A stretch of DNA of 7,684 nt from JADFUS01 sp036653215 (GCA_036653215.1 JAVVUK010000075.1:1-7684); one strand, 5' to 3'; counted from the stretch's first letter, positions 1-7,328 are shown. The notes: a model not told the origin generated them from the letters alone. Made by a program: numbers and translations.

Positions 1-59
1 AGTGCTTCATAAAGCTCTTTTTTACCGCCCTCAGCAGGAATATCTATATGTTCTGCCAT
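1..59 (-). CDS. N-terminal fragment of unidentified protein (possibly GAF-domain / fRMsr-like)
   Basis: An ATG at 59-57 on the minus strand opens a reading frame that stays open to the window edge, giving MAEHIDIPAEGGKKELYEAL (the last codon is incomplete in the window but can only be Leu). It begins six bases after the gyrB stop codon, so it almost certainly shares the gyrB transcript and may be translationally coupled. The opening resembles, from memory, that of Bacteroidota GAF-domain proteins of the free methionine-(R)-sulfoxide reductase type, which start with a short strand and then a K-E-L-Y helix. Twenty residues are too few to assign a function, and none of the family's catalytic cysteines would lie in this part. 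The existence of the gene is well supported by frame and spacing; its identity is a guess. Confidence 0.5.
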   Translation of the reverse strand, partial: MAEHIDIPAEGGKKELYEA

Positions 60-65
60 AATTTG

Positions 66-2009
66 TTAAGCGTCTATATTAGCATATTTTGCGTGTTTCT
101 CGATAAACTCACGACGTGGTGGAACCTCATCACCCATAAGCATGGAGAAGATACGGTCTGCCTCAGCAGCATTATCAACAGTTATTTGTTTTAGCATACG
201 CTCATCAGGATTCATAGTAGTGTCCCACAACTGTATAGGGTTCATCTCACCAAGACCTTTGTACCTCTGCACCTCAGCTCCTTTTCCCATATCTATAAGT
301 TCACGGTCACGTTGATCTTCACTCCAACAATATTTTTGTTTATTTCCCTTTTTAACAAGATATAACGGAGGTGTAGCCAAATATACGTGTCCAAGCAGTA
401 TAAGTTCTTTCATATAACGATAGAAAAGAGTAAGAACGAGAGTGTCGATATGGCTACCATCGACATCAGCATCGGTCATTATTATAATCTTGTTATATCT
501 TATCTTACTTACATTCAAAGCTTTAGCATCTTCTTCTGTACCTATCGTAACACCAAGAGCAGTAAATATATTACGGATCTCTTCAGAGTCGTAGATACGA
601 TGTTCCATAGCTTTTTCCACATTTAGGATCTTTCCTTTTAGAGGGAGGATAGCTTGAAACTCTCTGTTACGTCCCGATTTAGCACTACCACCAGCAGAGT
701 CCCCTTCGACAAGGAATATCTCTGTCTTTTCAGCATCACGAGACGAACAGTCGGCAAGTTTACCAGGAAGTCCTGCACCTGAAAGCACTGTTTTACGTTG
801 CACCTTTTCTCGTGCATTACGTGCAGCGATACGAGCTTGTGCAGCAAGGATAACTTTGCTAATTATAGTTTTTGCATCATTAGGATTTTCCTCAAGGAAG
901 TTACTAAGGGCGTTAGCAACAATAGTCTCAACAGTACCAGCAACTTCGCTATTACCAAGTTTTGTCTTAGTCTGACCTTCAAATTGGGGCTCTTGCACCT
1001 TAACAGAAAGAACAGCTGTAAGCCCTTCACGGAAGTCATCTCCGTTAATTTCTATCTTCGCCTTAGCAAGGATACCCGATGTTTCAGCATATTTTTTAAG
1101 GGTACGTGTCATGGCTCTCTTAAAGCCAGTCAAGTGAGTACCACCCTCATGTGTGTTGATGTTATTCACATAAGAATATACGTTTTCAGAATACCCTGTA
1201 TTATATTGGAACGCTACTTCTACCGGAACATCGTCTTTTTCACCCTCTATATGTATAACTTCAGGGGTTAGCTTCTCACGACTTTGATCGAGATATTCGA
1301 CAAACTCTTTAAGTCCAAATTTAGAATGGAAAGATTCGTGTATATAATTTCCTTGTTCGTCTTTCTCTCTTTTATCTGTGATAGTCAATGTTATACCTCT
1401 ATTTAGGTATGACAACTCACGAAGACGTATTGAAAGAGTATCGTAACTATATTCTGAAACAGTAAATATTGTGTTATCGGGAAGGAATGTTATTGATGTT
1501 CCTGTCTCTTGCGTCTCACCGATAACAGCAATTTTAGTTGTCGGAGCACCTTTAGAGAATGTTTGTCTATATATTTTACCCTCTCTCTTAACCTCAGCAA
1601 TAAGTTCCATAGAAAGAGCATTTACACACGACACACCCACACCATGGAGACCACCCGACACTTTGTAAGAGTCTTTGTTAAACTTACCACCAGCATGAAG
1701 CACTGTAAGCACCACCTCAAGAGCCGATTTCTTTTCTTTTTCGTGATAATCTGTTGGGATACCACGTCCGTTATCTACAACTGTTATTGAATTATTTTCG
1801 TTTATTATAACGTCAATTTTATCACAATGACCCGCCATAGCCTCATCTATCGAGTTATCAACTACCTCATAGACAAGATGGTGAAAACCTCTCTCACCAA
1901 TATCACCAATATACATCGCCGGTCTTTTACGAACAGCCTCCAATCCCTCTAATACCTGAATACTACTTGCTGAGTAATCTTCATGGTGTTCTACATTATC
2001 CTCTTGCAT
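66..2009 (-). CDS. gyrB: DNA gyrase subunit B
   Basis: This is the ATPase and TOPRIM subunit of DNA gyrase, which acts with GyrA as an A2B2 complex to introduce negative supercoils using ATP. At 647 residues it is the usual short form, lacking the insertion that makes the E. coli protein 804 residues. Visible in order: the GHKL ATPase domain with EVVDN (48-52, catalytic Glu48), VVDNGRGIP (77-85) and GGLHGVGVS (119-127); the transducer domain with the QTK loop (346-348), whose lysine contacts ATP phosphate; the TOPRIM domain with EGDSAGG (435-441) and DADVDGSHI (513-521), supplying the Glu and Asp residues that bind catalytic Mg2+; and the C-terminal GyrA-contact segment with RYKGLGEMN (582-590). 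The aminocoumarin-contacting arginine of the KREGK segment (141-145) is present, so no target-based novobiocin resistance is apparent there. Presence of YKGLGEMN and absence of ParE-specific features favour GyrB over ParE. It starts 11 bases after the ftsE stop, indicating an ftsE-gyrB operon. All key residues are intact. Confidence 0.97.
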   Translation of the reverse strand: MQEDNVEHHEDYSASSIQVLEGLEAVRKRPAMYIGDIGERGFHHLVYEVVDNSIDEAMAGHCDKIDVIINENNSITVVDNGRGIPTDYHEKEKKSALEVVLTVLHAGGKFNKDSYKVSGGLHGVGVSCVNALSMELIAEVKREGKIYRQTFSKGAPTTKIAVIGETQETGTSITFLPDNTIFTVSEYSYDTLSIRLRELSYLNRGITLTITDKREKDEQGNYIHESFHSKFGLKEFVEYLDQSREKLTPEVIHIEGEKDDVPVEVAFQYNTGYSENVYSYVNNINTHEGGTHLTGFKRAMTRTLKKYAETSGILAKAKIEINGDDFREGLTAVLSVKVQEPQFEGQTKTKLGNSEVAGTVETIVANALSNFLEENPNDAKTIISKVILAAQARIAARNAREKVQRKTVLSGAGLPGKLADCSSRDAEKTEIFLVEGDSAGGSAKSGRNREFQAILPLKGKILNVEKAMEHRIYDSEEIRNIFTALGVTIGTEEDAKALNVSKIRYNKIIIMTDADVDGSHIDTLVLTLFYRYMKELILLGHVYLATPPLYLVKKGNKQKYCWSEDQRDRELIDMGKGAEVQRYKGLGEMNPIQLWDTTMNPDERMLKQITVDNAAEADRIFSMLMGDEVPPRREFIEKHAKYANIDA

Positions 2010-2020
2010 ATATTATTGTT

Positions 2021-2749
2021 TTAATTATTACTATTTATGAATGCTTGCATATCTATCTCTTTCATTTCCCCTGAATCGAAGAACAGAGTACGTGAGAGAT
2101 ATGATTTTATTGTTAAAATATCGTGTGTTGCAATTATTATACTACATCCTTTATCACGCAACGTACAGAAAAGCTGCATCACATCGTCTATTGACTGAGG
2201 GTCTAAATTACGTGTCGGTTCATCGGCAAGGATGAGCTTTGGCTCGTTAAGGAATGCACGACCGATAGTTAGTCGTTGTTGTTCACCACCAGAAAGGTGA
2301 TGAGGCATTTTATATGTTTTATGAGATAGATTTACCATCTCTAATATTTCGTCTATTCTTTTGCGTATTTTACCCTCATCTTTCCACCCGGTAGCCTTAA
2401 GTACAAAGTGTAGATTTTCGAATACGTTACGATCGGGAAGAAGTTGTAGGTCTTGAAACACGACACCCATTTTCCTACGCAAAAACGGAATATCTCTACG
2501 ACGTAACTTTTTAAGGTTAAATCCGACAATCTCGCCATCACCTATTGTAAGAGGCAACTCACCATATAATGTTTTTAGGAAAGTGCTCTTTCCACTTCCC
2601 ACCTTTCCTATAAGGTAGAGCATCTCACCCTCTTTAACTTCAAGATTAACATCTGTTAAAACGAGGTTGTTTTCTTTGCCTTTACCACCTTTATTAGAGT
2701 GGTGAGACATATTAGCATTTTCGATCTTTATTATTGTTTCGCTCGCCAT
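2021..2749 (-). CDS. ftsE: FtsE-type ABC transporter ATP-binding protein
   Basis: This is a single nucleotide-binding domain of 242 residues with no membrane segment. FtsE works at the cytoplasmic face of the membrane with the permease-like FtsX to control division-site peptidoglycan hydrolases. Motifs: Walker A GKVGSGKST (48-56), Q-loop VFQD (97-100), signature LSGGEQQR (152-159), Walker B LILADEPT (172-179) with catalytic Glu177, D-loop NLDP (181-184) and H-loop His209 in ATHD. The GKVGSGKS Walker A and the FLRRKMGVVFQD context fit Bacteroidota FtsE. Two oddities: residues 15-28 form a polar Ser/His/Lys/Gly-rich stretch ahead of the first conserved strand, and the residue after EPT is Arg180 where Gly is usual. 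No ftsX lies in the window, which is common in Bacteroidota, where ftsX sits elsewhere. It has its own strong promoter match upstream and is followed closely by gyrB. LolD- or MacB-type ATPases share the same fold, so the FtsE label is likely but rests on family resemblance. Confidence 0.85.
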   Translation of the reverse strand: MASETIIKIENANMSHHSNKGGKGKENNLVLTDVNLEVKEGEMLYLIGKVGSGKSTFLKTLYGELPLTIGDGEIVGFNLKKLRRRDIPFLRRKMGVVFQDLQLLPDRNVFENLHFVLKATGWKDEGKIRKRIDEILEMVNLSHKTYKMPHHLSGGEQQRLTIGRAFLNEPKLILADEPTRNLDPQSIDDVMQLFCTLRDKGCSIIIATHDILTIKSYLSRTLFFDSGEMKEIDMQAFINSNN

Positions 2750-2773
2750 TTATTTGTCATTAATGAAACCATA

Positions 2774-2804
2774 CAAAGGTAGTTTAAAAATAGGTATTAT
2801 ACAA
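2774..2804 (-). promoter_or_regulatory. Bacteroidota-type promoter for ftsE-gyrB
   Basis: On the minus strand the sequence reads TTG (2804-2802), 20 bases, then TACCTTTG (2781-2774). This is an exact match to the Bacteroidota primary sigma factor consensus TTG-N19-21-TAnnTTTG. The predicted transcription start is around 2770, giving a leader of about 20 bases before the ftsE ATG at 2749. The -33 element lies only ten bases beyond the dnaB stop codon, so transcription of ftsE-gyrB can be set independently of dnaB although the genes are closely packed. The motif is seen directly; the start point is inferred. Confidence 0.78.
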
Positions 2805-2813
2805 GAAAAATCT

Positions 2814-4322
2814 CTATAAAAAAGGCGCTTGGCTTTCAAACTCATCAACAGCGTTAAACGCCTGACTATCCACCTCCTGCGGAGGATATAAGCTACTTCC
2901 CGAAGAAGGCACATCGTCCATATTTACAAATTTTGCCTTGTCTCGAATAAAGCGAAGCCTTATATCTTCTACCGAACCGTTACGGTGTTTAGCAACGATA
3001 ATCTCAGCTGTTCCAGGAGGATATTCTACATTATCTTCATCGTGCTTAATACCATAGTATTCAGGTCTATGGATGAAAGCAACTATATCGGCATCTTGTT
3101 CTATCGCCCCAGACTCACGAAGATCAGAAAGTTGAGGACGTTTATTTCCACCACGTGTCTCCACCGAACGGTTGAGCTGTGAAAGAGCTATTATAGGGAC
3201 ATTTAGTTCCTTCGCAATAGCTTTTAACGCTCTTGATATAGAAGCAACCTCCTGTTCTCGATTTCCTCGTGTCTCAGTCGGTCCCGTCATGAGCTGTAAG
3301 TAGTCTATTATTATAAGCTTCACATCATGTTGCGCTTTTAGTCGTCGTGCTTTACTTCTAAATTCAAATATCGAAAGTGCCGGCGTGTCATCGATAAACA
3401 AAGGAGCACGTGAGAGGTCGACCGTCGATTTTTCAAGATGCTTCCACTCATTTTTTGTAAGGTCTCCATTTTTTATTTTAAGACTATCAAGCTCCGACTC
3501 CGAGACTATAAGACGTGTTATAAGTTGTATGTCGTTCATCTCCAACGAGAATAGAGCCACCGGAGTTTCATAGTCTATGGTAGCATTTCTCGCTAAGGAA
3601 AGCACAAATGCCGTTTTACCCATAGATGGACGTGCCGCAATGATGATGAGGTCTGAAGGTTGCCACCCCGATGTGAGCCTATCAAGGTCACGAAAACCTG
3701 TCGCCACACCGTTTATGCCGCCCTTATTTTCGCCAGCTTTTTCTATCGTTTTCATGGCCTCTTTAAGAATATCGTAAGAGGTACGCACATCACGACGTAC
3801 AAAGCCTTCAGACACTTTAAATATCTTACCCTCAGCGAAGTCTATAAGATCTGTGACATCTAAATTTTCGTCAAACGAATTTTTCTGTATCTCAATAGAA
3901 GAACGTATAAGTTCACGTTGTATATATTTTTGTGCTACTATTTTAGCGTGATACTCCACGTGTGAGGCACTACCTACCCTATTTGTAAGTTGCGCTAACT
4001 TTGCCGCACCTCCAATTTCGTCAAGTTCGCCACTACGTTTCAACATATCACCGACCGTATATATATCTATCGGTTGAAGCTCGTTATAGAGCCTTAACAC
4101 AGCCGAATATATCTTTTGGTGTTCAGGAAGATAAAAAGCATCGGCACGTAAAATATCGACAATATCGTGTACTGCCTCTTTTTCAATCATGACAGCACCC
4201 AATATCGCCTCTTCCATATCTATCGCTTGAGGAGGCGCATATCCTGCCTCACGACTAACAAAAGAGATAAGGTCGTTTGTGTTATTATTGTTAAAGCCGT
4301 TGTTATTATTACTCTTAGCCAT
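2814..4322 (-). CDS. dnaB: Replicative DNA helicase DnaB
   Basis: DnaB is the hexameric 5'-to-3' helicase that encircles the lagging-strand template at the replication fork. At 502 residues it is somewhat longer than the E. coli protein (471), owing to both tails. The N-terminal domain (about 30-135) opens with PPQAIDMEEAILGAVM, the standard DnaB start region, followed by the linker helix and the RecA-like C-terminal domain from about 203. ATPase features: Walker A ARPSMGKTA (230-238, Lys236), catalytic Glu261 in SLEM, Walker B LIIIDYLQL (336-344, Asp340), the LSQLNR motif (380-385), the DLRESGAIEQDAD segment (400-412) and KHRNGS (445-450) with the arginine-finger region. No intein interrupts these motifs, a common insertion site in this family. 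The first 16 residues are asparagine-rich and the last 35 or so are acidic and Ser/Pro-rich, both probably disordered. A 52-base gap separates it from ygiQ and shows no TAnnTTTG element on this strand, so read-through from upstream is likely. It ends in TAG. Confidence 0.97.
   Translation of the reverse strand: MAKSNNNNGFNNNNTNDLISFVSREAGYAPPQAIDMEEAILGAVMIEKEAVHDIVDILRADAFYLPEHQKIYSAVLRLYNELQPIDIYTVGDMLKRSGELDEIGGAAKLAQLTNRVGSASHVEYHAKIVAQKYIQRELIRSSIEIQKNSFDENLDVTDLIDFAEGKIFKVSEGFVRRDVRTSYDILKEAMKTIEKAGENKGGINGVATGFRDLDRLTSGWQPSDLIIIAARPSMGKTAFVLSLARNATIDYETPVALFSLEMNDIQLITRLIVSESELDSLKIKNGDLTKNEWKHLEKSTVDLSRAPLFIDDTPALSIFEFRSKARRLKAQHDVKLIIIDYLQLMTGPTETRGNREQEVASISRALKAIAKELNVPIIALSQLNRSVETRGGNKRPQLSDLRESGAIEQDADIVAFIHRPEYYGIKHDEDNVEYPPGTAEIIVAKHRNGSVEDIRLRFIRDKAKFVNMDDVPSSGSSLYPPQEVDSQAFNAVDEFESQAPFL
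4275..4310 (-). repeat. Imperfect AAT/AAC trinucleotide tract in the dnaB 5' end
   Basis: The second to sixteenth codons of dnaB include two runs of four asparagine codons (residues 5-8 and 11-14) separated by Gly-Phe, with a further Asn at 16, written as a mixture of AAT and AAC. It is a low-complexity, microsatellite-like stretch lying ahead of the conserved N-terminal domain. Codon mixing argues against recent slippage expansion. It probably encodes a flexible tail. Length variation among strains would not affect the reading frame. Confidence 0.6.
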
Positions 4323-4374
4323 ATAGGTAATGTAAAATAATTTATGTATGTATTTTCAGTATGTTTAGAAGCTT

Positions 4375-6099
4375 TTATTTACCGAAAAAGTAATCTTTTT
4401 GCCTCTTCTTACGTTCTATATTATGCTCCACAAACACCTTTTCGCCACTATAAGGATCCATGCCTGTATAAAACATTGCAGTAGATAAAGTCATCGGTGT
4501 AGGTGTAAAATCTTGAACCTGTTCTATGTGTATACTAAGCCCTTTCACTCTGTTCCAAAGCTCTTTCATATCACCATCAGTACATAGTGGATGTGATGAT
4601 ATAAAATAAGGGATCAGTTGATAACGAAGCCCCTCTTTTGTGCATATCTCATTAAAATCTTTATTTAACCTTTCAAAAAGGGTGAACGACGGCTTTCGCA
4701 TACAACGAAGCACCTTATCGGAAGTATGTTCAGGAGCTACCTTTAGCCGTCCCGAAGTATGATATTTTATTACTTGTGATAGGTATTCTCGTCTATGTTT
4801 CTCATCTATAAGATCATATCGTATGCCACTACCGATATATGCGTGTTTTATATCTCTCCTTGAACACACCTTTTTATATAAGTTTAATATGTTAGTATGA
4901 TCGTTATTTAGATTTTTACAAACTGACGGAAAGAGACACGACGGACGAGCACAAACACCACAGATACTCAAATCCTTACCTCCCATTTTGTACATATTTG
5001 CCGATGGACCTCCCAAGTCCGAAAGGTTGCCTTTAAAATTAGGGTCGTCACATATTTTGTCTATTTCTCTCATCACAGACTCCTCCGAGCGTGAAGATAT
5101 AAATTTGCCTTGATGAGCAGATATGGTACAGAAGCTACAACCGCCAAAACAACCACGATGTATGTTAACCGAATATTTTATCATTTCAAAAGCAGGGATA
5201 TCTCCTCTCTTACGATATTTAGGATGTGGCTCACGTGTAAATGGAAGTTCAAAGACAGAGTCTAATTCTTGTTGAGAAAGAGGAGCTTGAGGCACGTTAA
5301 CAACAACATACCTATCTCCACAAGGCTCCACAAGCCTCTTTGGATGTAGTTTATTTGACTCTACTTCCATAAGCTTAAAATTCTCATTAAAAGCCTCTTT
5401 ACTCTCTTGACACTTCTCAAAGGAATTTAGCAAAATAACGTCTTCCTTATCAAGAGAGTCTATATATTTTTTATCAGCCACAAAGCATAACTGGTTTATC
5501 TTACGTAACATATTCATGTTAAACCCATTGTGCATATTTTTTGCCACTTCGATAATGCTTTTCTCACTCATACCATAAAGCAATAGGTCTGCCTTACTGT
5601 CTATCAACATAGATGGGAACACCATATCTTGCCAATAGTCATAATGAGTCAAACGCCTTAGAGATGCTTCTATGCCACCTATAATGATCGGAGTATCGGG
5701 ATATAGCTCTTTTAATATGTTTGAATAAACTTTAGTGGCATAGTCTGGGCGATGCCCCGCCTCTCCGGCAGCCGTATAAGCATCGTTACTACGAAGTCTT
5801 TTAGCAGCGGTATAATGGTTAACCATAGAATCCATATTCCCCGAAGTAACACCAAAAAAGAGATTAGGCTTACCTAATTTTTTAAAGTCTCGCAAGTCGT
5901 CTTGCCAATTTGGTTGCGACACAATGGCGACTTTATAACCACCTCTCTCAAGTATTCTCCCTATCACAGCCACACCAAAAGAGGGATGATCTACATAAGC
6001 ATCACCAGTAAAGAGTATAACATCGAGCGTGTCATAACCCTTCTGTTTCACCTCTTTGAGGGTTGTAGGGATAAAATCTTCTATTCTATTATTTGCCAT
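4375..6099 (-). CDS. ygiQ: YgiQ family radical SAM protein (UPF0313)
   Basis: This 574-residue protein belongs to the YgiQ/UPF0313 radical SAM family, whose reaction and substrate I do not know to be established. The N-terminal part (about 20-190) is a Rossmann-like region with GDAYVDHPSFG (32-42), QPNWQDDLRDFKKLGKP (62-78) and GGIEASLRR (141-149), in a position reminiscent of the cobalamin-binding domain of other radical SAM enzymes, though no DxHxxG motif is present. The radical SAM core holds the CxxxCxxC cluster, Cys317, Cys321 and Cys324 (RGCFGGCSFC), which should bind the SAM-cleaving [4Fe-4S] cluster. A second group, Cys380, Cys383, Cys388 and Cys394, followed by the family-typical NLNNDH, could hold an auxiliary Fe-S cluster or zinc. 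Later conserved pieces are GSGIRYDL (423-430) and VAPEH (454-458). It is shorter than E. coli YgiQ (about 740), lacking the long C-terminal extension, but ends normally. It overlaps the upstream queA by 11 bases, so the two are translated from one mRNA. Confidence 0.93.
   Translation of the reverse strand: MANNRIEDFIPTTLKEVKQKGYDTLDVILFTGDAYVDHPSFGVAVIGRILERGGYKVAIVSQPNWQDDLRDFKKLGKPNLFFGVTSGNMDSMVNHYTAAKRLRSNDAYTAAGEAGHRPDYATKVYSNILKELYPDTPIIIGGIEASLRRLTHYDYWQDMVFPSMLIDSKADLLLYGMSEKSIIEVAKNMHNGFNMNMLRKINQLCFVADKKYIDSLDKEDVILLNSFEKCQESKEAFNENFKLMEVESNKLHPKRLVEPCGDRYVVVNVPQAPLSQQELDSVFELPFTREPHPKYRKRGDIPAFEMIKYSVNIHRGCFGGCSFCTISAHQGKFISSRSEESVMREIDKICDDPNFKGNLSDLGGPSANMYKMGGKDLSICGVCARPSCLFPSVCKNLNNDHTNILNLYKKVCSRRDIKHAYIGSGIRYDLIDEKHRREYLSQVIKYHTSGRLKVAPEHTSDKVLRCMRKPSFTLFERLNKDFNEICTKEGLRYQLIPYFISSHPLCTDGDMKELWNRVKGLSIHIEQVQDFTPTPMTLSTAMFYTGMDPYSGEKVFVEHNIERKKRQKDYFFGK
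6089..6099 (-). other. queA/ygiQ 11-base coding overlap (translational coupling)
   Basis: The minus-strand sequence ATGGCAAATAA contains both the ygiQ start codon and, in a different frame, the last codons and TAA stop of queA (GGC AAA TAA). A ribosome terminating on queA is therefore placed eight bases past the ygiQ start. In a group with little use of Shine-Dalgarno pairing, such an overlap is a likely route for ygiQ initiation. The overlap is seen directly; coupling is inferred. Confidence 0.7.
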
Positions 6100-7315
6100 T
6101 ATTATCGTTTAAAAACAGTAACGAGCTATCTCCATAACTCAAAAAACGGAAATCATGAGACATAGCCCACAAATATATATCTCGCCAACGATCGCCCACA
6201 ATAGAAGCTATTAGGAGCAAGAGCGTACTTTGAGGCTGGTGGAAATTTGTTATCAACGCTCTAATAACCCTCATCTTATATTGTGGGGTTATCATTATCT
6301 GTGTAGACGCTTTTATTTGAGATATATTTTCTTGATCCATATATTGTAAAAGCAGATCCATAAGTCTCTTGCCATCAAAGTCTTTGGGTATGTCATATGC
6401 CTCCCACTGCCCTATTGGACGTTGGAGGTCGAGCCCACCACCAAGAAAAGCCCTATATCCCAACACAGCGATCGACTCTATCGTACGGACAGAGGTAGTG
6501 CCAACAGCAACTATTGACCCCATTTTATCATAAAGCGACTTCACCAAAGCCCTATCAAAGATAAAATGTTCTATGTGCATGGTATGTTCGGTAGCATCGT
6601 CACTCTTTACAGGCAGAAAAGTCCCGGCACCCACGTGCAGAGTAACATTACACTTAGAAAATCCTTTTTCCTCTATCTGCGATATTATCTCAGGGGTAAA
6701 GTGAAGACCTGCCGTCGGTGCAGCCACCGAGCCCTCCCACCTTGAATATACCGTTTGGTAACGTGTGTTATCACTATCTTCAGCCTCACGATTTAGGTAT
6801 GGAGGAATAGGAATTTTCCCTAAAAGTTCTAATATCTGACCAAATGTGAGACCTTTGTCGTTATGTGAAAACTCAACGACCACACATTTATCGACCTTTT
6901 CAATCTTTCGTGCTGTTATTATATGCTTCTTACCTTCATATTCAAATTGAGTTGTCAACGCCCCATCTTTCCATTTAGAAAGGTTCCCGACCAGACACAA
7001 CCATTGGGTATCTCCTTTTGTGGCAAAAGCCCTCTCATAATCAGCAGGGTTATGAGGCTCAAGACAGAAAATCTCTATCCTCGCACCGCTATCTTTAAAA
7101 AAAACAAGACGTGCCTTTACCACTTTGGTGTTGTTAAATACAAGCAACGACTTTTCGGGAAGTTCTTCTAAAATATTTTTAAAGACTCTTTCTTTTATCT
7201 CTCCATCTCTGTATATGAGCAACTTAGAACTATCACGTTGAGCCAAAGGGTATTTGGCAATGCGTCCATCTGGCAACTCATAATTAAAATTCTTTATATT
7301 TATACTCTCAATCAT
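6089..7315 (-). CDS. queA: S-adenosylmethionine:tRNA ribosyltransferase-isomerase family, long Bacteroidota-type paralog
   Basis: QueA transfers and isomerises the ribosyl group of SAM onto 7-aminomethyl-7-deazaguanine in tRNA to make epoxyqueuosine at anticodon position 34. This 408-residue protein carries the family framework: ELPDGRIAKYPLAQRDSSKL (13-32), FNNTKVVKARL (60-70), PPYLNR (171-176), YQTVYSRWEGSVAAPTAGLHF (186-206), TLHVGAGTF (225-233), VGTTSVRTIES (271-281), TNFHQPQSTLLLL (356-368) and FRFLSYGDSSLL (389-400). It is some 55-60 residues longer than canonical QueA (about 350), and its C-terminal motifs differ: NFHQPQSTL for NFHLPKSTL and SYGDSSLL for SYGDAM. These fit a long paralog seen in Bacteroidota beside a canonical QueA, so the exact substrate is uncertain. 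The start at 7315 is chosen because family similarity begins there. An in-frame ATG at 7447 would add 44 unrelated residues and run across the intergenic region into the opposite gene. It is the first gene of a probable queA-ygiQ-dnaB operon. Confidence 0.88.
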   Translation of the reverse strand: MIESINIKNFNYELPDGRIAKYPLAQRDSSKLLIYRDGEIKERVFKNILEELPEKSLLVFNNTKVVKARLVFFKDSGARIEIFCLEPHNPADYERAFATKGDTQWLCLVGNLSKWKDGALTTQFEYEGKKHIITARKIEKVDKCVVVEFSHNDKGLTFGQILELLGKIPIPPYLNREAEDSDNTRYQTVYSRWEGSVAAPTAGLHFTPEIISQIEEKGFSKCNVTLHVGAGTFLPVKSDDATEHTMHIEHFIFDRALVKSLYDKMGSIVAVGTTSVRTIESIAVLGYRAFLGGGLDLQRPIGQWEAYDIPKDFDGKRLMDLLLQYMDQENISQIKASTQIMITPQYKMRVIRALITNFHQPQSTLLLLIASIVGDRWRDIYLWAMSHDFRFLSYGDSSLLFLNDNNGK

Positions 7316-7320
7316 ACCTA

Positions 7321-7328
7321 CAAATATA
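7321..7328 (-). promoter_or_regulatory. -7 element of the queA promoter
   Basis: On the minus strand TATATTTG matches TAnnTTTG exactly and ends only five bases before the queA ATG at 7315. With the usual spacing, transcription would begin around 7317, leaving a leader of only a few bases. No TTG is found at the expected -33 position (about 7348-7352), so the call rests on the -7 element and its position in the only gap ahead of queA. Confidence 0.5.

Noticed and set aside
1162..1170. TTATTCACA, a match to the DnaA box TTATNCACA, considered as a sign of oriC because gyrB is often near the origin
   Set aside because: It is a single site within the conserved VNNIN coding segment of gyrB. There is no cluster of boxes, no A/T-rich unwinding region and no dnaA or dnaN nearby.
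798..1271. 157-codon plus-strand open frame inside gyrB
   Set aside because: It is antisense to the conserved transducer region of gyrB, is rich in Cys, Phe and Ser, and has no family resemblance; gyrB explains the region fully.
2814..4322. Possible intein in dnaB
   Set aside because: Walker A, Walker B and the LSQLNR region are contiguous and normally spaced, and total length is normal.
4323..4374. Possible separate promoter for dnaB
   Set aside because: The 52-base gap is A/T-rich but contains no TAnnTTTG on the minus strand; the best near-matches have two or more mismatches. No hairpin terminator after ygiQ was seen either.
5902..6165. 87-codon plus-strand open frame across the ygiQ start and queA end
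   Set aside because: It is antisense to two well-supported genes and its product resembles no family I recognise.
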